Assembly: GCF_036669915.1 (NCBI RefSeq)
Contig: NC_089313.1
Span: 18,352,662 to 18,416,661, forward strand
Reading direction: 5' to 3'
DNA: 64,000 bases
DNA from: Pocillopora verrucosa
Taxonomy: Eukaryota > Cnidaria > Anthozoa > Scleractinia > Pocilloporidae
Position 1 is the first letter of the stretch. Every line of letters begins with the position of its first letter. The notes under the pieces are model-generated. The model was not told the origin of the DNA, searched no databases, and saw only the letters and a list, made by a program, of their open reading frames with translations. Below are positions 21,943 to 33,473 of the stretch, piece by piece. The translations under genes were made by a program, and so were the position numbers.

Positions 21943-21989
21943 TGCCGAGACCCGGGATTATTCAAAGCTCAATTAAGCTTTCCGGCATT

Positions 21990-22040
<51 letters not shown>

Positions 22041-22045
22041 TCGGC
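21943..22045 (-). tRNA. tRNA-Phe(GAA)-like, T-arm insert, copy 13
   Basis: 103 nt; body arms intact, anticodon GAA, six T downstream. The insert hairpin reads AAAGCTT-AATT-GAGCTTT. Relative to the reference, pair 2 has changed from G-C to A-T on both strands, which keeps the stem. Confidence 0.66.
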
Positions 22046-22295
22046 AAATGATGTGTTACGTTATAGGTGACAATTAGTTCTGATTACAGCCACACGAAGC
22101 ATGGAATTTGAAAAGTTCATCTTTGATGAGTCAGCAGTGTATCCATTTTCCGACTCTCTTCCTCAATTTCAGTTTTAACGGAAAAGTTCAACGAACTAAC
22201 AATGTAATAGAACTGGCTATATCGAAAAATATACTATCATGAAAAGATATCACGCTTTTTATATGGAAGAATCAGAAGAAAAGGAGAAAAAATAT

Positions 22296-22373
22296 CAAGT
22301 TCCTGCTTAATTGTTCAAACGTCAGCTGGTTTTTGCAGTCAGGTGTTCTTTGCACTGAGCATCGAGGTATCTC
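22296..22373 (-). repeat. tRNA-Cys-like unit (type B), copy 3
   Basis: Related to 14307-14393 but more diverged. It sits just before the last Phe-like copy. Confidence 0.5.
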
Positions 22374-22440
22374 GTTTAGAAAGTGAGCCGACTTGCTAAG
22401 TTAAACTAAAAAAAAAAGCATGTATAATATTAAAATGAAA

Positions 22441-22487
22441 TGCCGAGACCCGGGACTATTCAGGGCTCACGGGAACCCTCCAGATTT

Positions 22488-22538
<51 letters not shown>

Positions 22539-22543
22539 TCGGC
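22441..22543 (-). tRNA. tRNA-Phe(GAA)-like, T-arm insert, copy 14
   Basis: 103 nt with canonical body arms and GAA anticodon, but the most diverged insert. The hairpin is AGGGTTC-CCGT-GAGCCCT, again seven pairs with a four-base loop at the same position. Four T residues follow within 10 nt and a longer T run lies further on. Confidence 0.66.
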
Positions 22544-22600
22544 AAAGTGACGAGTAAAACATGTGATTCTTAGAATCAATTTCATATACACCTAGACGAA

Positions 22601-23416
22601 TAGTTTAACGTGCTGCTGGGAACCTTGCTTGGGAATTTCATCACATCTCGATGATATCCTCCCTCTTTTCAGTTCTTAGAAACACACCTAAGCTAGACAG
22701 ATCCTTGTTGTGATATGGAATGACTTAAGTTGAAGATAACGTTATTATTAACATGGGAGACGAAATGCGGGGATTTCATTTGCGAGCCAGATCAAATTCT
22801 ACGTTTACATATAACTACATCCCTTCGTAAGACTAAGATCATCTTTTACTGCAAAGAAATGAGCTCATAGGACGATTTCTTTATAGCTTTCTGACTGATT
22901 CTATTTGGTTATGTTATCTTCCACGATTGTATCTCGTTCACTCTTTCACATGGAAGTAATGACACACAACTTCTGTTTTTATTCATTATTTCTTGTGACT
23001 GGGGGAGTGCCTTTTACAAAATACCCCTATTTTTCTCCATCCAACGTTATATATCAATCATCACCAACTGATAATTAATCGCTAAAGAATATTTTGTACA
23101 TCACCCTTCACCCCTCATATCTCACTTAATAACATAATTTAATTAATACAAACGACTAGTCAGAGCATAATAAAATAACGCCAGGAGCCAGTAATAACTT
23201 AAAGTAAACACAAGTACACAAGTGAGAATTAACGCTGATGAACAAGACAAGATTGACTTTGGTTTTTATCAGATTAGTCGAGAGGATGGCGCAAAATTTC
23301 TAAACAAAACACAAGGTGGAGCAAGGTAAAACCAATGCGATCCTGTATGGCTCACGCCGACACTGAACTGGAAGTTACTTTAAAAACTCAGGTGAAAGAA
23401 AATTGAGTATATTCAG
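22601..23416. other. non-coding spacer
   Basis: Unique-looking AT-rich sequence between the array and the ChaN-type gene. No frame, RNA or element recognised. Confidence 0.4.
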
Positions 23417-23625
23417 CAGGTGTAGGGTTGTATAGTGACTTCTGGCTTAATTCTCCTTATAATTACTCAGGTGGTACATGGTACATAGTACATGCGGCTA
23501 GAACAAACACTTTTGAAACAAATTAGCAGGTGGAAGGCTCTATGTTGACTTCTGACCAAATCTTCCTCACAATTACTCAGATAGTACATGGTACATACAG
23601 CTAGGACAAAGAATTTTGAATTAAT
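23417..23625. repeat. two diverged tandem units of about 105 bp
   Basis: Two head-to-tail copies share GACTTCTG, CACAATTACTCAG-type and GGTACATA motifs, with many substitutions between them. This is an old duplication. Confidence 0.6.
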
Positions 23626-24124
23626 CTCGAGAAGTTTAAGGGTTATTTTGTACAACGTACGGTTGTCACGTAGTCAAAGTTACAATTCTGAATCTTCCTA
23701 GTAATATTGTATTTCTCCAAATACAATCTCCAAAGTAGTAGTTGAATTTCAACCTTAGAAATGGTAGGAAGAAGGGTTGTATCAGTTAAGGTTACATCGA
23801 GGTGGTTTGATCTCATACCAGGTCTGACAAGAAAGTATTGTCTAATCACAATAACTTTACATTGTAAAGTGCAAAGTGTAGATAAACACTGAAAAGTAAA
23901 TCTTAAAATCTGAAATGTCTACATTTCACTTTCATCTCTTTCTGTCAAGCCACTGCTTAGATTCAGTCTCGCTAATTCTCTCTTACTCTCTCTTTCACCC
24001 ATCTCCACCGGGGAGATCAAGTGCTGCACCTATGGCAGTATGTCAAAAGTAACCTGTAGACAAGCCTTCATTTCCTTAACTCCCCAACAGATGGAGAGAG
24101 AAAAAGCCTTGAGTGAGGTTTCCT

Positions 24125-24324
24125 TGTTCCCCTGGTATTAACCAATTCATTCTTAAGATCTCTGTAGTAATACTCCTTATGATTCTTACGATGTTACCTC
24201 GGAGAATTTGGTATTGGATCAACCAGTGATCCCCTAATAGATATTTTTCTTAGTATTGTATTGATATCATAAGGAGAAATTCGACCTTGGTCACTCATGA
24301 GAGGTAGAGAGTGATGGGTTAATA
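24125..24324. mobile_element. decayed TTAA-type MITE
   Basis: Diverged copy of the element at 27978-28189. Shared internal blocks include TATTGTATTGATAT..AAGGAGAAATTC and CTTGGTCACTCATG. Its right end overlaps the stop-codon end of the ChaN-type gene, so it may supply part of that gene's 3' UTR. Confidence 0.6.
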
Positions 24325-27300
24325 TGAGTACTGATATATGCAATCAGCAACATTATGTTCTACTGGGTCATCAAGGGTGCGAGAAGTTAGCACATAAGTT
24401 GGAATCTCAGGTGAAATCCTTTCAGGAATTCCATATTTAAAGTCTAAGTGTCCTGAGCCGCAGATTCCAAGAATCCTTGCGTGTCCCTCTGACTTCTGAA
24501 CAATATCCATGATCGTATATGCAAATGAACTATCTCTTAGAACCTGTGCGGGAAAAATGCGACGGTACTTGTCGACGACTTGGTCTAGGTTTCCACTGAT
24601 CAATCCTTGAAAATACCTGTAATGATCCTCAGAACCATCGACATAAAATTCTCTGGGCGGGCCCCCAGTTTGTTCAATTTTTTCCAATGCGCGTGTCTTT
24701 CCCTCCTCAACAATCATTCTACAAAATGGCTTTGGCACAAATCCAGCCACAAGCTTAGCACCAAGTGATTTGGAAACTTCCAAAATGTACCCATAATGCT
24801 CCATGGAAAATCCTTCGGTTCCCTTATATTCACTTCTTAATTCTTCTAAAGAAATTTCATTGGCTTGATAAGCATCCAGTAAAGGTTGTTGCTGTAGGTT
24901 GAACATTTCTAAGACAACAGTGACAGGGAATGCGCCATGTGACTGTTCTATGCTCTGAGACACCATTCTTTCAAGGACACACAGTTGAGCTTTCAGGATT
25001 GATGGCTGATGATGCTGTTCACCAAATAGAACTGCAACAAGATAAAGAAGAATGAGAGAGATTGCACAGTAAACACACCCTTTCTCAATACGTAACAATG
25101 GGTTTATCAAGGCAGTAAGTAAGTGTGGACGAAATACTACCGTAACGATAAAAAATAACGGGAAAGATATTAGGTAACAGTCCAATCACAAAGAAAACTT
25201 CGAATCTGTGGGATACTGACGCAAACATCAAATCACAGAAAAAAATACAGGTGCGCAAGACACTAACGTAACATCAAATTACAGAAAAAAAACTACAAGT
25301 GCGCGAGATACTAAAGTACCAATCAAATGACAAAAAAAACTACCAGTGCGCGAGATACTAACGTAACAATCAAATTACAGAAAAAGACTACAAGTGCGCG
25401 AGATACTGACGTAACAATCAAATTACAGAAAAAGACTACAAGTGCGCAAGATACTGACGTAACAATCAAATTACAGAAAAAGACTACAAGTGCGCTAGAT
25501 ACTGACGTAACAATCAAATTAAAGAAAGAACTACAAGTGCAGAAAAAGACTACAAGTGCTTGAGATACTAACGTAACAATCAAATTACGGAAAAAAATTA
25601 CAAGTGCGCAAGATACTAACGTAACAATCAAATGACAGAAAAAGACTACAAGTACGCGAGATACTGACGCAAACATCAAATTACAGAAAAAGACTACAAG
25701 TGCTTGAGATACTAACGTAACAATCAAATTAAGGAAAAAAATTACAAGTGCGCAAGATACTAAAGTAACAATCAAATGACAGAAAAGGACTGCAAGTGCG
25801 CGAGATACTGACGTAACAATCAAATTACAGAAAAAGACTACAAGTGCGCAAGATACTGACGTAACAATCAAATTACAGAAAAAGACTACAAGTGCGCTAG
25901 ATACTGACGTAACGATCAAATTACAGAAAGAACTACAAGTGCAGAAAAAGACTACAAGTGCTTGAGATACTAACGTAACAATGAAATTACGGAAAAAAAT
26001 TACAAGTGCGCAAGATACTAACGTAACAATCAAATGACAGAAAAAGACTACAAGTGCGCGAGATACTGACGCAAACATCAAATTACAGAAAAAGACTACA
26101 AGTGCGCGAGATACTAACGTAACAATCAAATTACGGAAAAAGACTACAAGTGCGCGAGATACTAACGTAACAATCAAATTACAGAAAAAGACTACAAGTG
26201 CGCAAGATACTGACGTAACAATCAAATTACAGAAAGAACTACAAGTGCACGTGATTGAAGAAATGTAAAATGGTTTCCGTGTTTACATAGCCTGATGTAA
26301 ACACGCGGGAGGTTGGGAGAACACGAGATAAGCGTAGGAAACCACGACGCGAAGCGGAGTGGTTTCCAGCTTATCAATCCAGCGTAACAATCAAATTACA
26401 GAAAAAGACTACAAGTGCGCCAGATACTAATGTAACAATCAAATGACGGAAAAAAACTACAAGTGCGCTAGATACTAACGTAACAATCAAATGACAGAAA
26501 AAACTACAGGTGCGCGAGATTGAAGAAATGTAAAATGGTTTCCGTGTTTACATAGCCTGATGTAAACACGCGGGAGGTTGGGAGAACACGAGATAAGCGT
26601 AGGAAACCACGACGCGAAGCGGAGTGGTTTCCAGCTTATCAATCCAGCGTAACAATCAAATTACAGAAAAAGACTACAAGTGCGCCAGATACTAACGTAA
26701 CAATCAAATGACGGAAAAAACTACAAGTGCGCTAAATACTAACGTAACAATCAAATGACAGAAAAAACTACAGGTGCGCGAGATACTAACGTAACAATCA
26801 AATTGCAGAAAGAACTACAAGTGCGCCATCACACCAATGCCATCACATGCGGCTCTAACATAACATTTTGTTTTTCGATAACAATGTGAACGGGGCTCTA
26901 CAGGTCATGTGGTACAGTGAACTATGTATGTAAAGTGAATTACCCCCTAGTAAATTGTGAAAAATTTGTTTTGAATTTTCTTCATTACAGTCAAGTTTCA
27001 GTTTGAAGTACATTACGTGTATAAACCATAGGCTTAAAGAAAGAAATTCATCACTTTCCAGATGTACACTGCAATATACTTCTTAACAAATACATAATCA
27101 AAAGAAGTTTACCAACAGATAAGGAGGAAAGTTTAATTTCCAACCCATTTAAGACAATCTACAGCTGATAAATGTGTAACTAAAATGTTACATTCCCAAT
27201 AAAATACCCAGGTGAACTTTACTTAGCTTTTGCAGTAAATTGTTGAATGTAGGAATCAAAGGCTATCATGGCATAGGACCATGCAGAGCAGTCCTCTAAA

Positions 27301-27674
27301 CTGTTATTCTATTCAGATTTTTGTCAACCTCAATGGAAGTCACCATCAGAATTACTAATTCTGATGGTGACTGAAGTGAAGGGTTCCCTGTTAGTACACT
27401 GTTGTGGGTCAGGCTCATGAAAACTGAATGATCAGTTTTATCTCACTTAACTTGGATGATGAATTCTACTTTGACACAATAATTTTCACACATTATTGCA
27501 AACAGTGAACACTAAACCATGCATATACACACCAATAGTAGCATTTTTTGCCTCAGACATCACATTGTCAAATGTTAACTTAGATCCAGGCCTCCTGGCT
27601 GAGACAAAACGTAATGACTTTGACAACTTCCTCAGGTTTCCTCTGAGAGATGAATTGAGATTAGTCCACCCTGC
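24319..27674 (-). CDS. ChaN/Tiki-superfamily haem-binding-type protein (two exons, 5' end not found)
   Basis: Coding exons at 27533-27674 and 24319-25031 join in phase 1 across a GT-AG intron. The junction restores …NATIVLFGEQHHQPS…, a clean family motif. The protein resembles ChaN (Cofac_haem_bdg): GEQHH near the start, VVLEMF with QQP, a central KLVAG, and a C-terminal GSGHLDFKYGIPERI. Bacterial ChaN is an iron-regulated haem-binding lipoprotein; animal members are little studied, so function is inferred only. The acceptor before 25031 has a strong pyrimidine tract. Upstream coding or leader exons are expected, because the 27.5-kb exon starts right after a splice acceptor. Without the splice, the frame upstream of 25031 reads spurious hydrophobic sequence. 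Confidence 0.75.
26253..26380. mobile_element. hairpin MITE-like insert, copy 1
   Basis: Carries the perfect inverted pairs GTGTTTACAT/ATGTAAACAC and GGAAACCAC/GTGGTTTCC. It is embedded in the minisatellite and near-identical to copy 2, about 266 bp away. Confidence 0.55.
26518..26646. mobile_element. hairpin MITE-like insert, copy 2
   Basis: Same sequence and same flanking repeat context as copy 1. This indicates a second duplication of insert plus minisatellite units as one block, rather than two independent insertions. Confidence 0.55.
27339..27371. repeat. perfect 33-bp palindrome
   Basis: Arms GTCACCATCAGAATTA and its exact complement around a single C. It lies about 160 bp from a splice donor, in the intron of the ChaN-type gene. 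It could extrude as a cruciform or form a 16-bp RNA hairpin. Confidence 0.9.
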
Positions 27675-27977
27675 CTGCAAAATAACAGAACAATAAACCA
27701 ACTGTGTTTCTCCATCTGCAAAACAAATTTCGATGATAGCTAATCTAATATCAAATATTACTCATCAAACGTGCCCATTCATCCTCATCCCAAATTGAAA
27801 TTTATTGGATAGATGTTTCAAGTAATAATGCCTAAAATAAATTTGATGCATCTTGCACTCTGAGAGTATGTCTTGAGCTTTTACACCCAAACATCAGTAA
27901 GCATATTCTCCACATTGTACTTTTGTATGTTTCCTTTGAAACTGAAAAGGAACATTTGTTTTAAATCTATTTGGGGG

Positions 27978-28189
27978 TTAACCCTTTAACTCCCAAGATC
28001 CCATTAGTAATTCTCCTTACTGTCTGCCAAATAGTTCTTGTGATGTTAGTTTTGAGAATTTGTTATTGCATCAACTAATAATTCCCTAATTAATATTTTT
28101 ATTTATTCTCATCACTTGTCTGCTTGATATTGTATTGATATTGTAAGGAGAAATTCTGTCTTGGTCACTCATGGGAGTTAAAGGGTTAA
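27978..28189. mobile_element. TTAA-flanked MITE, intact ends
   Basis: 212 bp with perfect 18-bp inverted ends TTAACCCTTTAACTCCCA. The terminal TTAA may be the target duplication, as for piggyBac- or Kolobok-type elements. A decayed relative lies at 24125-24324. Confidence 0.8.
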
Positions 28190-31100
28190 AGGACCACTGA
28201 AATGAGGTTTTGACAGTTTTGCTTGTGGTAGTATAACCCTTGTTTATGTATCACTGGTAGAATTTTTTTTTTCCTTTTTGAACTGGATCTAGATGACATT
28301 TTGAAGTGTCCTTTGCAGTCACTTTTAGTGCAGTCATAAATGTCCATGTACTACATACATATACTTGTAAGTAGGATAACCAGACAATATTGCTCCAGTG
28401 CTAAGGAATTTCAATAATTTCTTTTCAGCAGTACAGGGATCAATAAGGCTACATGGGTACATTTAGGGTTACACTCAAACTACAAATTGTATTTTTCTTG
28501 ATAAAAAACCCACTGAATTTATTTCAAACATGGACCAGTGAACCTGGCATTCACATGAGACAGATATCTAGTCCAGGCCCTAAGTTTACCAATAGAGTGC
28601 AATTTTGCGTGACTTTTTCTTGTTGGTTTTTCATACCCAATGCTCTGAGACCCAGGAATGGTTGTTTGGCAACGTTTTCCCTCTTCAACCAGCCAGTACA
28701 AGCTGTTGCTGGTTCTTTCCTAAGGATCATTCTTTTCTTTAAACATTTTCATGAAAAAATTTCAGTTATTAACAAAGCAGTTTCTCAAGGGGAGCTATTC
28801 ATTGGAGTGCCATTACCAGTCACTTTCCCCAAAAATTAGGGCAGACACCCCATTAGTTACCCTAATGCTCAAACATTTCCTTTGCCATTTACTTTTCAAT
28901 TAGGAGGTTTACAACAGCATTCACATGAGGCTGGTATTTGATCAGCAAACCATATTTGGTTAAAAAAAGAAGTAATTACTAGGTATAAAATGATGATCAA
29001 GTGCTACACTTGTGGTACTAATTTCTGAAGAATGTGAAAATCCACTACATAATAAATATCTCTACAAATGTCCACGAAAGTGTGAAATTGCATGCATATC
29101 TAACCATTAAACAAATGACTTCTTGCAGGTAAAATGACAAGACATGACATGTTGCCAAGAAAATATAAGGGTTTTTATATCGCTTACACATCCTAAAAAT
29201 GACTAGGGTAGCCCGCTTCCTTTCCCACATCAGTGAGGTTTTAAGGAAGCTTAGACATATTTTGGTGTAAAATAGCACTTGTCACAGATCTTTCTCCTTA
29301 CAATTTTGTTAACAATGCCAAAACAAGGGCTGATGTCAACCCCTTTAGTAGTGTATGCATTCCTTTAAAATAGGAACTAGCTTCTCAAAAATGTCCCAAA
29401 TAAAATTCATTGTTGTTTAATCAAGAGGCCATATATTTCAAGGTGTATCTTGAAAGTGGTCTGAAGCAATAAGTATCACTCTCCAGAAAAAAAAAGCACA
29501 CGCTAATTTAGCAAACTAAACAATAGAGGGCCACTAATGAACATCTTGCTGAATCAAAATATTGCCTATTGTTGGCATTCCGCGTTCTTTAAAAGACTGC
29601 CTGCTGAAAGGACTTCAAAGACAATAAATTCTAATTTTGATCTTTTCCACGCTGGTGCTACTTCACAAGATTCAATAGCTAAGTGCCCAAGGGATATTAT
29701 GGATGACTAAACCGTCATTTAACACCTGTGACACACGATGAATGAAATAGACTCGTGGGTATTCCAATTATGACGGTCAGAATCAATTTTAAAAGCTTAC
29801 TTTTACCGTGATTAGTACATACCATACACTCTTCGTGTAAGTCACGAATGAAGTTCATTTAAAAAGTCGTCAGAGAGAATTCCAAAAAGCTTGTTTGCGC
29901 GGGAATCACAAAGTATCTTGCATGTGATCAAAACAAAAACACTGCGGACAAAGACACTAAAAACTGCTTGGTAGCCTCGCAATATATGTAAATCTACCCA
30001 ATTACTCATTCCCAGGTCGCTATTAGCCCCCCTCGGTCAACTTACAGCCCCCGCCTCTTCAATAAGAAAGGACGATAATTTCAAACAATGGAAATTGAAG
30101 CGAAAAGCTTCCAACTGCCCAAGGGTGTTGGGGTATTTCGGTGCAATTCTAACAAAAATGCTTGTTGAGAAACGAAACTAAAACAAAATTTTAATTATGT
30201 TTCATCCCGAAAAATGGCTCTGTTAGCGTTAGAAACGTTCAGTTGAGAAATATATTCCCTTGTTTCATTTTTGGCGTCTTTGAATTCGACATCTTGGCTG
30301 GGCTACCCAAAGAAGAAGTTCTGGAAGAGTCGATCAGCACACAGCTTGAATTTCCAAGGATATTTTCATGTTATCGTGACGATAGACCGCCACCGGTCTA
30401 ATACAAGTGTAATATCTATAGTGTTTTCTGTTTAGAGCTCAAGTAGGGAAAGAGGAACCATATTGGCAATACATTACGTATTTTGACATATGAACCGGCT
30501 AAATTTTTTACACGTCCAATGCTGGGATCTCCGTTCCTTATCTTGACACTTAATTTAGATTCCTCTCTAAAAAAAGAATTTTGCCTAACATACCAAGGAA
30601 AGTTCTTAGGCGGTCAACCTTCGATTAGTTGGTTGTTTTTTAGGTGTTCCTCTGGGTTTAGAAAATAAACACTTGTTCTGAGTAAAGATCAACAGATGCA
30701 CGTGATCAGTGATGATCAAGCAACTAACGGAATCATTTAACAACAATTACTTGTGAGGTTTTCTGGCGCCGATACCGATCTTTGGTCAAGTCATTCACTG
30801 GGTTGCAAAAGAATTCAAGATAGGAGACCAACATTTTTTGCGATGAATGGGAATGATTTTTAATTGTAATTTGAAATAAAACCGGGATTGTACTGATTTT
30901 GCTTTATTACAGCTGTCAAGGAAACGGGCTCCATGCTTTCAAGCAATCAAGCCAAATCGATGCGTGACTTTGTCATTGTTGTTTTCCAGTTTTTTTTGTT
31001 TTTTTTTTTGCGTTTATTTGTATATTCATTTATTTTTCGGTCTAATTTTTCCACGTGATATTTTCCAGCATATTGATTGGCCATCTTAATTACGTTGATT

Positions 31101-33473
31101 TTGGTTTTAAGGTTCGACAGCCAATTGAAAACCCATTTGACATAGCAAAGTGATCAATTCACCACAGCTGATTGCCGGAAATTCTTCACATAGTGCTCAC
31201 TGCACAAACAAACAAAAGCTGGTCAGACAAAATCCAGAATCAACTTCGGTGGATATTTATTGCAGCTCAGCACCGTTGTGGCAATTCACTGTGACACGAC
31301 CTCAACCTGAGAACTTCTGATTTAAACGTGAGTTTGCCAATTTGATTTACACCATTTGAAGGTATTTCTTTTTCATACATTCTGGTTATTTTTTCCCGAT
31401 TTATTACAATTGGGAGATGAGGTAGCCTCCTGATCGTAAGTAGGTTACAGCACGGGAATGTTCACTGGTTTGCTCAACATTTTTTTGTGGGTTATCCAAA
31501 TGAAGCTAGTATCCATCCAGATAGAGTAGCAATACTTTAAATCACATGCTGCAGACATTCAGACGATAAGCTTCTTGTTCTGGTGTAGTTTAAAAAAAAC
31601 GGCGCTCAGAGACGACTCGAGTAAGACATAAATTGGTCAGACCCAACCCGGTGTAGGCTTTCCTGTTTTTGTCGATGATAGTTTGCTTGTTGGTGGGTAG
31701 ATCTGCTTTTCCGCTTCGGCAGTTAAAAAGCCAATTCACAAACCCTTTGCCTCCTCGATCATATACGCGACAACTGGCGCATGAGACCCTGTACCGACGA
31801 ACAATCACACTCACACCTACCCACACGAAAGCACCCGACCACTCAACCCTGATATTTTCTAATCCAATGAGTTTAGCGTTAATCGACTACTTGACTTCTT
31901 ATGCCGTCTAATTTTGGAGGTTAGAATATCGGTATTTAAGTACGTCACTGATCGTCATAACCGTTCAAAAGAGCCTTGATTCATGGAAAGTTGATAGGCT
32001 AGCTAGAGATCCATGGCTTATCATTCTCTTGCCAAACGAACCGGCCCTTTATTTTACAGTGCAGGAGCAGCGCTCTCTTAACTATTTTAGGACAACACTC
32101 AGGCTCAGTTTTTTTAATATTATGTCTGATCTTATTCGAGAATATTTATACGTCAATTTTGCCGCCCGAATTCGAGATACACAAGGGAAAAAAGTTTGAA
32201 TTGTGGAGGAAAACGTAATGTCTTCAGGTGCAGTAACTTCCAGGAAGTACAACGGATATTTAAGGACATTTTTGTCCCTGACACTCACAAAAAAGCTCTC
32301 GGTTATTCATTTTTCCTACGGCTCAATGTTTTGTTTTCAACTCATATATGTGCACTGAATATTTAATATCTTTAATTAACAAAGTCAAATATTTACAACA
32401 AAATGCCGTTTCTGTGGGATTTATGTGAACTTTATTAAAGGTTTTATTTGTTTTCAGATTCTTGCAGTTATCCAGTAATACTAAATTTCTGCTTCGAGTG
32501 TTTGATTACTTTCTCATCGCTTCCAATAGCAATTTCCTTTAGCACTACAGTGTTATTCTTCTCTGTAATTCTCTTAATGACTACTGAGTTGAGCTGAACC
32601 TTTTATCAGTTTTATTATTTTTCCGTTTGACTTTCGAGTTAAGTTATAAGAAGTTAATATTAAACTGATGCTATTTCTCCTAAGTCTCCAGGAATGGCGT
32701 TTAAACTCTTCGAATTATTCTTCTTTCGCTAGTTTCACCTTTTTCTTAGCGTTAAAACCAATTTCAAAACCTGCTGACAGCATCTTAGGAGTTCTGAGTT
32801 AACCGAGATGTTTTTGTGGGAATAGTGCGCAGAGTTAGTTTTCCCGTTACGTAATCATCGTCGGTTCGGTCGTTTCACCGTTACCGTTCCTGATTTTTTT
32901 TTTTCACGCAGTCTCTGCTGTTATTTGTGCATGTTTTTAGACGGAGTCTCAACACCCTAATCCAAACAACGGAAAAACTAGCCTTTCACCCTCGTTAAAT
33001 TTCGAAATGCGAAATTTGTGAATTATATTCATCAATTTTTGATTGTGATTAGACCATAAGAATAAAGAGGTCATCCTTTGTCTCAACAACAAAAGGGCCA
33101 CCGACTCAGAGGTGCTACTGTTTATTGTTTGTCTAAAACTGATCTAAACTCAAATATGTCAATGAGAAAAACTGGATTTTATGAAAACCACATCTTAGTC
33201 ACTCATGGATATCGATTAAACCGGAAAGAATCCAGGACGCTACAGTAAAACACACAACAAATTAGAAGAAAGTCATTGTGATTTGACGACTTTAAGTGGG
33301 GAGCTGGTCATCTGGTCGGGCTAGTCTCAAAAATTCGTAATTTTTTTAATCAGCGCTGCACTCTGAATGTGCCGAAGTCTTCAAGTCGCGATTTGTAAGA
33401 CCTTAGTGTAAAGTTTAGAAGTTTACAACACTCAACTTTAATGTAACTGTGCAATCCAATGATTGAATAACAG
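28190..33473. other. long non-coding stretch
   Basis: No convincing gene. It probably holds the promoter and first exon(s) of the ChaN-type gene (minus strand), which I could not place. Near 31324-31330 a GTGAGT-type donor follows a leader-like sequence on the plus strand, a possible first exon of an unknown transcript. The open frames are short and without motifs. Confidence 0.35.

Larger units (their letters stand above)
9055..22600 (-). repeat. compound tRNA-like repeat array
   Basis: A higher-order array built from tRNA-Phe-like sequences (family P), two tRNA-Cys-like families and shared spacers, all in the same orientation. A module of two Cys-like units, a short spacer frame, then one or two P copies occurs four times, starting near 10.09, 11.48, 15.49 and 20.97 kb. 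The block from about 14.05 to 16.25 kb recurs at about 19.54-21.72 kb with a constant offset of 5.47 kb. About 3.2 kb of that offset is the inserted PLE. The left edge is near 9055, where the shared spacer starts; the right edge is near 22600. Growth by local duplication is the simplest reading. Confidence 0.85.
25211..26826. repeat. 48-bp minisatellite in the ChaN-type gene intron
   Basis: Roughly 28 units of a 48-bp repeat, interrupted by two copies of a hairpin element. Units vary mainly by TGACGTAA versus TAACGTAA and GCGCGAGAT versus GCGCAAGAT. Because 48 is a multiple of three, one minus-strand frame stays open for 300 codons; this is not a gene. Confidence 0.93.

Noticed and set aside
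9055-22600. CRISPR-like array (regular repeats of about 100 bp)
   Set aside because: Repeats are tRNA-like, spacing is irregular, spacers are themselves repeated, and the host is a eukaryote.
25032-25185. N-terminal hydrophobic extension (possible membrane segments) of the ChaN-type protein
   Set aside because: A strong splice acceptor precedes 25031, and joining to the 27.5-kb exon restores the family motif. The extension is intron.
25323-26225. 300-codon minus-strand frame with a repeating hydrophobic 16-residue unit
   Set aside because: Direct translation of a 48-bp minisatellite inside an intron. The length is a multiple of three, so the open frame is automatic.
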